Shown here piece by piece: positions 58,801-64,000 of a stretch of 64,000 nt of DNA. The position numbers were made by a program, and so were the translations under genes. Each line of letters starts with the position of its first letter. The stretch's first letter is position 1. The stretch is from Siderastrea radians (lineage: Eukaryota; Cnidaria; Anthozoa; Scleractinia; Rhizangiidae). The notes under the pieces are model-generated. The model worked only from the letters and a program-made list of their open reading frames with translations. It had not been told where the DNA came from and searched no databases. The stretch lies in NCBI GenBank assembly GCA_964017195.1, contig OZ024898.1, forward strand, positions 1,474,001-1,538,000, read 5' to 3'.

Positions 58801-61800
58801 ATTTTCATGCCCTTCATCAGGCGAGACAATGTGTCAAGAACCTGAACTACAACAAAACGTTACCAGTAAGTTACTTTGAAATCGTCAGCGTTGAACCGTT
58901 TCTAACATCTTTTTTTAAAGCTGCTTTAAGGCAGTAAATTACAGCAATTCCCATAACTACAATGCTTGTATATTTGTCTTACATGTTTATAGAAGTATGT
59001 TTAACTGTATGTAGAAGGAAATTTCTAGCCATTTTGGTAAAGCTACAATAGCCAGTCTCTTTTTCTTCTTATTTTTTTTTGGGGGGGGGGGGCAAGTTGT
59101 TAAACATTTTAGCTGCAGAGTCATGGATAGTGAGCAGCTTTATGTAGGGCCTCTAGAAATCTTAGACTACCACTATGATTCAATTTACCGCCATTGTGTT
59201 CATTTTGGTCGTTTAAGTGAGCTTATTTCTTTTCGACACAAACATCTGAGAGTGTCAAAACACTAAAGAAACAATGAAGAAAAACTTAAACAATAGGAAT
59301 AGTAACAATACAGGCTCAGAGAAGCCATAGGTTCAATGCCACTGTCTTAACGGGGCACTTATCGGAGAGGGGAACTTATGTAGTTGACTTGATTTTCAAC
59401 ATTGCGGAGCTTATTTAGATAGGGGGTCGTCTTAATGCAAAAAAAGGCACTTACCAACGAACACTTATTTAAGGACGGTGCCTCCTAATATAGACGTATT
59501 TTTGCAAAGGTTATGACTATGGAGAAAAAGTGGATCTCAGAAAGGGTTGTTGGAATCCAAAATGAAAAATGTGGGTAACCACGCATTTTTCAGAGATAAT
59601 TAAGCAACCATAATTCTAAAAAAGTGTTAAAATACAAATAATGTATGGCAATTTCTTTCCAAATTTAAGCTTAATTATCTCTGAAAAATGCGTGGTTACC
59701 CCCGATTTTCTTTTTGGATTCTGATAGCCCTTGCTAAGATCTGCTTTTTCCACATAGTCATAAACCGCGCAAAAATATTGTTGTATTAGTGGGCAAATTC
59801 CTTAAGAAACCCGAATATCCCGAGATGTGCAGAACGTATCCGCAGTAACAAAAGGAGGCACCGTCCTTAAAGGGGAGCGTGAAATAGAAAAGAGTACTAC
59901 TTCGAGTCAGTTTGGTATACGGACTAGCTAAGTGTAACTTGAGATTTACGTTTGTCAATGTTTTTTTTTCCCACAGGTAACAACGGCACCATCAGAAGAC
60001 CCACTTTATCCAGCAGACGATCTTTATGGCATTGTGGGAGACAACTTAAAGAAGTCCTTTGATGTCAAAGAAGTAAGAATAACAGCCTAGTTTCCTCCAA
60101 AATTTCTAGAACGTGAATTTGTCTTATCTAATCCTCAATTAAGGGATACTGTTTTGACTTTTTTTTACATTCTGAAACGGTGTCTATCACAAACTTAAAC
60201 GACATATCCTACTTTTGGTTGTAAATATAATTTCCAAACCGAAGCTGTGATTGTATAATGAAGGTTTGTAGAGAGACGTACCACAAAGAATGCTTTTTTA
60301 ATTTCTTGTGGTATAATTCAGTCTCCATAATCCTTTTCAGGTTATCGCAAGAATCGTAGATGGAAGTAAATTTGATGAGTTCAAGGCCATGTATGGGGAT
60401 ACTCTTGTTACAGGTTAGAAAAAGAAAAAAATGGACAGCAACCACAAAGTGACGCATAAAAACCAAGTAAATGACCTTGATCACCAAAGACGTTATTTTT
60501 TATGCAAACCGAGCGTTAGACACGAGCAGAGTGAACTGTCAGTTTACTGACAGCTAAAGAGCTCGACATTTCACTTTTTTATCTTAGCCTCAAATTTCAT
60601 TTTCTACCTGTGTTTAGGCGGTATTGGTCGCACTGCAGCCGCGTTTTTCCTTCCTTGCTGTAACTTATTTTCTTTGTTTTTCTCATAGGCTTTGCTCGCA
60701 TTCATGGTTATCCTGTAGGAATAATCGGCAACAATGGAGTTTTGTTTTCTGAATCAGCCCTTAAGGGAACACACTTTATACAGCTGTGCTGTCAACGTAA
60801 AATACCGCTGCTATTTTTACAAAATATTACTGGTGAGTACAAATAAACAGGGTTAGGGCCGCTGGCCAATCATAATACCTACAAAAAACCAAATGAACCA
60901 ATCAAAACTCGAAGCAACTCAATGTAACCAACGCCAAGCGCGGGAAACCGTTACCCTGGGTGCCAGAGGTTAATTATTATTATTTTTTAGTATTTTTTTA
61001 CTTTTTAATTTAATTTATTTTAATTTATTTATTATTTAATTTTTTTTGCTGCGAGAAGCAGTTCTAATGTTGCCGTCCGGGCTCCTTTTCAACCACCGAT
61101 GCGGTTGATTTTCATTCGTGCACTTTTATAGAACGGGCTTCTGAAGCCAGAAAAAGAGAACTTTTGTTGAATATTCTTCTAAGTAGTTAATAAAGTGACG
61201 CGAGTATTTATATTTAACCATCATCAGAGGGTAAAAAAACACAAAGCAAATTTAGCTGATTTTTCTTTAGCGAAACTTGTTTCTTAAATTTGAAAGTTTC
61301 ACGTTGTGTTTCAGGTTTTATGGTAGGTAAAGAATATGAAGCTGGTGGTATCGCTAAAAATGGCGCCAAGATGGTGACAGCCGTGTCATGCGCACAAGTT
61401 CCCAAGATTACAGTCATAATTGGTGGAAGTTTTGGCGCGGGAAATTATGGGATGTGTGGCCGAGCTTACGGGTAAGAACAGCGCATTGCAGTGAAGCAAA
61501 ATCCAACAAAATGCCGTGAACCAATTAGAAGTGCAAAGTAGAAAAATTGGTGAGAAGCGCATTAAAACTTGCGATTGTGTCGGTCACAAGAAAACATACA
61601 ACCGATGCTAAGCACTGGAGAACACGCAACCGGGACAAAGCGAGGGAAAACTGATTCCGCTGGTGCGAAAGCGGGAAATCATGCAACCAGCGCCACGGGA
61701 AAACGCGAATTCTGTAACAAAAATTCTCAGAATAAAAAACAAGAAAACAAAACCAAACCTGTCGGTTGTAATTTATACTTTTTTTCGGTTTGCTTCTCTT

Positions 61801-62937
61801 AAGATCAAGAACCTCTACCTTCAGTGGACCTTTAATCACGCAGCTCTGTTGTTTTCAGGGCGAGGCGTCATTGTTTCTGTTGCTTCTTTATCGTGGGTTT
61901 ATTGCTTTCTCAGCCAATCCTGTGAGGCGTTCTTAGAGCTGCGTAGTGCCCGTTATATTAGCCTGTAAACAGACTCCGCAGTGGGGATGAAGCACGAAAA
62001 TAAATCGTAAGCGGAGCGAGCGAGCCGAGCGTAGACTGGGGAAGAGGACGGGCCCACCCCTCCCAGTCCCTTCGCTCGTTTTCGCCCTTTGTTTTCTTCG
62101 CTCTTTCCCTGACCAGAGAGCCTGTTCGCTCATTTTCGCCCTTTGTTTTCGTTGCTCTTTCCCCGACCTGGAAGCCTGTTCACAGGCTACCGTTATATTC
62201 AGTATAATCATGGTTTTACTGTCTACTGTGTTTCAGTCCCCGTTTTCTGTACATGTGGCCAAACGCTCGCATATCAGTAATGGGTGGAGAGCAGGCTGGT
62301 ACAGTACTGGCTACTATCACCAAAGAACAGAGAGCAAGAGAAGGAAAAGAGGTTAGGTTTTAACACTTAACATTGCCTCTAATGTCAAGTGCAAAATTGT
62401 AAATCTGTAAAATGTTGATAGGCAAACAGCACCACAGCAAAGTTCTCACTAACGTTTACTTTTAACGGTCATACTTTGGAATTTTGGACACAGATTAAAA
62501 CGTTAGAAGCGCCCTTTATAGGAATCGACAACATGCCATGCCATGCCATGCCATGCCATGCCATGCCATGTTATACCATGCCCATACCATACCGTACCAC
62601 ACTACGCCACACCACACCACACCACACCGTACCGTACCGTACTGTGCCGTATTGTACAATACTTTGTTAGTTCCCCTCCAAGGGGGTTATTTAAAAAAAT
62701 TAATTTAAAATCCAGTCGCCTAAAATTGATCTTTTATAACGGTTACAAGTTGTAATTACAATTTCATTTAGAATTAATGAACAAAAAACAACTTTCATTT
62801 AGGTTTTATCGTCTTACCCAAGCGTTGTTTATCTTATTTTCCATTTTGTAGTTGACTGTAGAAGAAGAAAATCAAATAAAGGCACCCATAATCAAGAGAT
62901 TTGAGGAAGAAGGGCATCCGTATTTTTCGTCTGCAAG
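27654..62937 (+). CDS. MCCC2: Methylcrotonoyl-CoA carboxylase beta chain, mitochondrial, 3' end off window
   Basis: Exons: 27654-27788, 29231-29297, 29377-29461, 31185-31286, 31528-31655, 55243-55355, 56665-56778, 58031-58095, 58766-58865, 59977-60072, 60341-60413, 60689-60832, 61315-61471, 62237-62351, 62852-62937. All have GT..AG borders and compatible phases; the sum is 526 codons plus two bases, against 563 residues in human. The Arg-rich start ([20 protein letters not shown]) fits a mitochondrial presequence. Carboxyltransferase signatures include [105 protein letters not shown] and [20 protein letters not shown]. With the biotin-bearing alpha subunit it carboxylates 3-methylcrotonyl-CoA in leucine degradation. 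The last residues (WDDGIIDPADTR region onward) must lie right of 64000. One unusual feature is the 23.6-kb intron 5 with nested genes. Confidence 0.97.
27789..29230 (+). other. MCCC2 intron 1
   Basis: Noncoding. It has a CATC/TCAT-rich patch (28020-28060), a C-run near 28120 and a G-rich repeat segment (about 28800-28990) like that near 19870. No nested gene was seen; short frames at 28013-28547 lack support. Confidence 0.6.
29469..29675. mobile_element. MITE-like repeat with CTTTAAGCCCC ends, copy A
   Basis: AACTCTTTAAGCCCCAATAT on the left is mirrored by TTGGGGCTTAAAGGTTTT on the right. A related copy lies at 54985-55190. It begins just after the donor site of MCCC2 exon 3. Confidence 0.6.
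29890..30610 (+). repeat. 101-bp tandem repeat, about seven units
   Basis: Units beginning GGGATCAGAATGCTGCTCCT start at 29981, 30082, 30183, 30284, 30385 and 30486, with a diverged partial unit before and one after (30587). Spacing is exactly 101 bp and inner units are almost identical. It lies in MCCC2 intron 3. No intervening spacers or associated cas-like genes, so it is a minisatellite-like array, not CRISPR. Confidence 0.95.
31656..33237 (+). other. First part of giant MCCC2 intron 5
   Basis: AT-rich, with TAATTA repeats near 31745 and short microsatellites ((ACA)n near 32285). No gene or element end was recognised before the foldback that starts at 33240. Confidence 0.5.
34054..34684. 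mobile_element. TTAA-flanked MITE, copy 1
   Basis: Starts TTAACTCTTTACCGTCAGCG and ends TGACGGAAAAGAGTTAA, an inverted pair that includes TTAA. It is 631 bp, the same length as copy 2, and differs at only a few sites, mainly in a T-rich run. The TTAA target and lack of coding capacity suggest a piggyBac- or Kolobok-mobilised MITE. The shared 126-codon plus-strand frame is Phe/Leu low complexity. Confidence 0.85.
34801..35431. mobile_element. TTAA-flanked MITE, copy 2
   Basis: Second 631-bp copy in the same orientation, 116 bp after copy 1. Near identity of the two copies indicates recent movement or a local duplication that included one TTAA. Confidence 0.85.
36563..40164. mobile_element. 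hAT-like non-autonomous transposon, 3.6 kb
   Basis: Perfect 17-bp terminal repeats CAGGGGGGGCTGGCAGC and its complement, flanked by the exact 8-bp duplication GTATAGAT (36555-36562 and 40165-40172). An 8-bp duplication with CAGG-type ends is diagnostic of hAT elements. No hAT transposase (no dimerisation domain or long frame) was found. A minus-strand frame at 39727-39960 begins with a hydrophobic stretch and is the only coding-like content. Confidence 0.88.
37381..37847. mobile_element. Foldback MITE inside the hAT-like element
   Basis: Starts AGGGCCCGGTGGAAAAAGGG and ends with the complement. Arms of about 175 bp are nearly perfect inverted copies (both include GGCACACAGGCTGGTTTTCA and its complement) around a loop of about 110 bp. 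ATAT-type sequence flanks both ends. This is the deepest layer of the nest. Confidence 0.88.
41496..41798. mobile_element. Harbinger-like MITE with TAA duplication
   Basis: Inverted ends GGCTTGGTACCCACT and AGTGGGTACCAAGCC, flanked by TAA (41493-41495 and 41799-41801). The opposite palindrome arm near 44388-44396 keeps the uninterrupted site with one substitution. The interior is rich in ATAATCATA-type repeats and can fold back. A 3-bp TWA-like target suggests the PIF/Harbinger group. Confidence 0.82.
42073..42354. mobile_element. MITE with GAGCGGTTTTC ends, copy 1
   Basis: GAGCGGTTTTCAAATGAGTG on the left and the complement on the right (CACTCAAATGAAAACCGCTC), flanked by TA. 282 bp. It interrupts the left palindrome arm; the right arm near 44095-44110 lacks it. 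Related to the copy at 58131-58357. Confidence 0.82.
43380..43428. repeat. Short minisatellite (GGTCGCTC)n
   Basis: Imperfect tandem CGGTCGCT/TGGTCGCT units in the loop of the large palindrome. Confidence 0.7.
45066..45431 (-). pseudogene. MYND zinc-finger gene, C-terminally truncated, nested in MCCC2 intron 5
   Basis: From the Met at 45431 the frame reads [20 protein letters not shown] and a full MYND finger ([20 protein letters not shown], then HKPNC), followed by [20 protein letters not shown] and [20 protein letters not shown], closely like the intact paralogue at 51841-52518. It stops after FELNA at about residue 121, where the paralogues continue for another 75-105 residues. An in-frame Met nine codons further upstream (45458) is also possible. 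The missing 3' half was not found before the palindromic element that ends at 44765. It could be a pseudogene, or GTGAGA at the break could be a donor to an unseen exon. Confidence 0.7.
45460..46420. other. Unassigned intron 5 sequence upstream of the truncated MYND gene
   Basis: AT-rich. It presumably contains the promoter of the minus-strand MYND copy. No other gene or clear repeat boundary was seen. Confidence 0.4.
46425..48553. mobile_element. Foldback element with about 700-bp inverted arms
   Basis: Outer ends TGTGTATTAGGGTCATTC and the near-complement at 48530-48550. The arms pair through AATGAAAAATG-rich tracts, GAGCGAAATGGCAGAACTCT, GTGGATCGAAAGCTGAAGAA and the GCGGCTAAACATG region, meeting around a loop at about 47130-47870. 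The loop has overlapping frames on both strands (47624-47863 and 47664-47903), which are unlikely to be real genes. Family unknown. Confidence 0.78.
48555..50638. other. Intron 5 sequence with scattered low-complexity tracts
   Basis: Includes a diverged direct repetition of GTATTCGAAGTTTGTTT..GATTC..CAATTTGGTTTTG phrases (48780-49250), a C-run at 49320-49340 and a repeat at 49850-50050 that resembles 59220-59460. The frame at 49496-49786 has no recognisable domain. Confidence 0.45.
50648..50939. mobile_element. MULE-like foldback MITE with 9-bp duplication
   Basis: Starts TAGCCTGAGAAAACA and ends TGTTTTCTCAGGTTA; almost the whole 292 bp folds into one hairpin. The exact 9-bp duplication GAAAGTGGC is at 50639-50647 and 50940-50948. 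The same TAGCCTG start and 9-bp duplication occur at 61959-62189. Confidence 0.9.
51246..51431. mobile_element. Possible hAT-type MITE
   Basis: CAGGGGCAGATCC at the left and GGAACTGCCCCTG at the right are near-inverted and begin/end with the CAGGGGC motif common in hAT MITEs. A clean 8-bp duplication was not seen, so the call is tentative. Confidence 0.4.
51841..52518 (-). CDS. MYND zinc-finger protein, nested in MCCC2 intron 5
   Basis: The Met at 52518 ([20 protein letters not shown]) starts a single-exon frame of 225 residues; the frame is open further upstream to 52656, but the finger at residues 4-41 makes the inner Met the natural start. The MYND ligands are CFNC, CSGC, YCSKNC and HKSNC. 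The remainder ([57 protein letters not shown]) is shared with the two neighbours and belongs to no family I can name. MYND fingers usually bind proline-rich partners; a substrate cannot be inferred, and no SET domain is present. It is transcribed opposite to MCCC2 and head to head with the copy at 53460. Confidence 0.85.
   Translation of the reverse strand: MSRCFNCEKEGNMKKCSGCQHAFYCSKNCQKEHWDKHKSNCLPQGSSIHELFKLCKDDILPSIAGTVARDYGFDNMRFYYGDISWGDFASPCTAEQILFGVFQLIWKDVGNLELGDTIHTFNSIGASKKMIVEACERNTLDEFIHRYISNVFSRRGHASPLYFFGWIWNRLVIGPTRTQGLTKEQVQKMRNEIYHKYYGSTTPANCCCVTLGQEPTVKHHMPFLF
53460..54047 (+). CDS. MYND zinc-finger protein, second intact copy nested in MCCC2 intron 5
   Basis: The Met at 53460 ([20 protein letters not shown]) opens a 195-residue single-exon frame ending at TAG. 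The longer frame from 53127 adds a noncoding-looking leader. The MYND ligands are CFGC, CSGC, YCSKAC and HKPNC. The body has [49 protein letters not shown] and [16 protein letters not shown], clearly homologous to 51841-52518 but diverged throughout and shorter at the C-terminus, where it ends EIYRNYYG. Same strand as MCCC2. The 941 bp between this start and that of the minus copy would hold both promoters. Confidence 0.85.
   Translation: MSFCFGCRKNGEVQKCSGCRQAFYCSKACQRKHWKKHKPNCGILSMSSLHNLVDACRMNSSPIPSVRCDYGFDNMCLFHSDVPSAEIILLGVYQMIVREIYNQELDNTDCVLSSIGVSKRVILDAYEANALDQVIQRFIRNVIDRHGDRSPRCCFEWLQNKLIVGPTRLLLSEEVALTLRQQVDMRSEIYRNYYG
54985..55190. mobile_element. MITE-like repeat with CTTTAAGCCCC-type ends, copy B
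   Basis: TTAACCCTTAAAGCCCCAAC on the left and GTTAGGGCTTTAAGGGGTA on the right. It is related to 29469-29675 and lies just before the acceptor of MCCC2 exon 6. Confidence 0.6.
55710..55866 (+). repeat. (CCTA)n then (CATA)n microsatellite
   Basis: About 25 CCTA units followed by about 14 CATA units, in MCCC2 intron 6. It creates a false Tyr/Leu/Pro repeat frame. Confidence 0.97.
56090..56540 (-). pseudogene. Non-LTR retrotransposon fragment (L2/CR1-like ORF2 C-terminus)
   Basis: Minus-strand translation reads [20 protein letters not shown], then [34 protein letters not shown] and [20 protein letters not shown]. This is the typical end of the reverse transcriptase ORF in L2/CR1-clade elements. 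It is only the last ~150 codons, truncated at both ends, with A/T-rich and G-rich runs beyond. It lies in MCCC2 intron 6, antisense. Confidence 0.8.
58131..58357. mobile_element. MITE with GAGCGGT ends, copy 2
   Basis: GAGCGGTCTTCAGTTGAG on the left and CTCAACTTTAACCCGCTC on the right, flanked by TA. 227 bp. It begins 35 bp after the donor of MCCC2 exon 8. Same family as 42073-42354. Confidence 0.75.
59220..59460. repeat. Dispersed repeat shared with 49850-50050
   Basis: Both segments share ACATCTGAGAGTGTC, CACTTA-type spacing, GGTTCAATGCCACTG and GGGGCACTTATC-like phrases in the same orientation. No ends could be defined. Confidence 0.5.
59469..59870. mobile_element. TTAA-flanked foldback MITE
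   Basis: TTAAGGACGGTGCCTCCT and AGGAGGCACCGTCCTTAA are a perfect inverted pair including TTAA. Long inner arms also pair (AAATGCGTGGTTACCC against its complement). 402 bp, in MCCC2 intron 9. Confidence 0.88.
61959..62189. mobile_element. MULE-like MITE with 9-bp duplication and internal duplication
   Basis: TAGCCTGTAAACAG and CTGTTCACAGGCTA form the ends; the 9-bp duplication CCGTTATAT is at 61950-61958 and 62190-62198. The right half contains two direct copies of a CTCGTTTTCGCCCTTTGTTT-type unit of about 50 bp. It lies in MCCC2 intron 13, close to the acceptor of exon 14. Confidence 0.85.
62531..62645 (+). repeat. (CCATG)n and CCACA/CCGTA-type microsatellite
   Basis: About eight CCATG units followed by variant pentamers (ACCAC, ACCGT). 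It lies in MCCC2 intron 14. Confidence 0.92.
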
Positions 62938-63151
62938 GTAAATTGATCAACTGCAGATACTAGTACTCCTGTGTTCAAACCGATTACTATAGAAGAATGT
63001 AATCCGATTAAAAGAACATGGTTACAGCAGGCTATCCAAAGTGGACTTGCGATTGTATAATACTTGTAAAGCTATTTTTAACTCAAAGGATTTCGGTATA
63101 GCCCTACACCTAACAAAATGTGATACGATGGGATTAACTGTCATCCATATA

Positions 63152-63541
63152 CCGTATTTACGCGATTAAACGCCGCGGCGTTTATTAAATTTTTAGCGTT
63201 TCCGATGCGGCGTTTCTTCGAGGGCGGCGTTTATTTCAAAATCATATTTCTTAAATCACTGATAATAATTACGGTAAATCATTCGTAAATACTATGTTAA
63301 ACAGAAACATGATTAAAGTTCCAGTGTCTCGCTTTTTTGCTGAGATAGAATCATAATTGTCTGGCTTGTGATATGTACAACATTCATGTGTAGATTACCG
63401 AGTTTTACCGTTCTTGTTATTTTTTTTCTTATAATCCTCGAACAAACGCCGCATTCTTCTGATTGGGTGCGGCGTTTATTAGAGGGCAGCGTTTATTGGT
63501 AATTTTGCTTCCATCTGCGGCGTTTAATCGAGTAAATACGG
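63152..63541. mobile_element. TA-flanked MITE with CCGTATTTAC ends
   Basis: CCGTATTTACGCGATTAAAC on the left is mirrored by GTTTAATCGAGTAAATACGG on the right (one mismatch), with TA on both sides. The interior repeats GCGGCGTTTATT in both orientations. 390 bp, in MCCC2 intron 15. Confidence 0.88.
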
Positions 63542-64000
63542 TACGGTTGGAGAAGTAAAACTCCTAGATGGAAATTGAGATCAAAGATGGCCTCCTGTGC
63601 AGACGATCTTGCGGTCGTCACGCAATCCTTCCCACGAAAACCTTTTTTGATTAGTCAGCCTCGGGTCACGCTAGGTGCGGTTTCTTTGGCAGACGTTTGT
63701 GGGGTAGCCGGAGTGTGTGACCTTACTATGGCGTCAAGATATGTGTTTTTCTTTTTTAAGTTGTTTTTATTCTTGTAAACAAAGCTACTCACAAAACAAG
63801 TTAAATTTCAATGACAGGAGCCCATTATGATTACAAAAAGGCATCTATATGCAGATGTACGATTCAAACGCACAGTACGCACGTTCAGGAGCATAAAGGT
63901 GGATTTCTATCGCCGGGTAAATTCTTTTACGCGCGCACGGACGTAAAACGGGCTTTACGTGCGTAAATAAAGTTAGAGACAGTGTGTGAGCAGCTTGCTT
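63542..64000. other. End of window, MCCC2 intron 15
   Basis: No exon matching the missing MCCC2 C-terminus is present. The frame at 63575-63778 ends in a Phe-rich run and has no support. Confidence 0.6.

Overview
The window looks like nuclear DNA of an animal. AT-rich sequence, short spliced exons with GT..AG borders, introns packed with short inverted-repeat transposons, a tRNA-derived SINE, a tyrosine-recombinase retrotransposon and a Penelope-like fragment all fit an invertebrate. The mix of MITEs, a Ngaro-like element and small stand-alone MYND-finger genes suggests an anthozoan, probably a stony coral. That placement is inference; nothing here is bacterial or organellar.

Three spliced genes form the backbone. 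(1) Positions 2045-4613, + strand: the 3' part of a CULT-domain protein (the ligand-binding fold of cereblon) with both CxxC zinc pairs and the three cage tryptophans; its 5' exon(s) were not found. (2) Positions 9131-27478, - strand: a nine-exon gene reconstructed by matching splice sites and phases, about 439 residues, with a Met/Gln-rich block resembling the DUF4587 family (C21orf58/PRR29) and two predicted membrane segments. (3) Positions 27654 to beyond 62937, + strand: MCCC2, the carboxyltransferase subunit of mitochondrial 3-methylcrotonyl-CoA carboxylase (leucine breakdown); 15 exons give 526 codons plus two bases, and only the C-terminal ~35-40 residues lie off the right edge. Genes 2 and 3 are head to head with 175 bp between start codons, probably a shared promoter.

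MCCC2 intron 5 is about 23.6 kb (31656-55242) and holds three related MYND zinc-finger genes: a truncated one (about 45066-45431, -), and two intact ones arranged head to head (51841-52518, - and 53460-54047, +).

Most of the rest is transposon. Main items: a (CAGT)n tract split by a SINE (3.6-4.5 kb); head-to-head Penelope-like GIY-YIG fragments (7.7-8.6 kb); a decayed TTAA-flanked Kolobok-like element (10955-13002); a nest of MITEs (16695-18258); a nearly complete Ngaro/PAT-like retrotransposon with split direct repeats and a frameshifted recombinase (21466-26374); a 101-bp tandem repeat in MCCC2 intron 3 (29.9-30.6 kb); a large nest in which insertions sit inside insertions up to four deep (33240-44765), where several empty sites can be read from the opposite palindrome arm; a 2.1-kb foldback (46.4-48.55 kb); and numerous short MITEs with readable target-site duplications.
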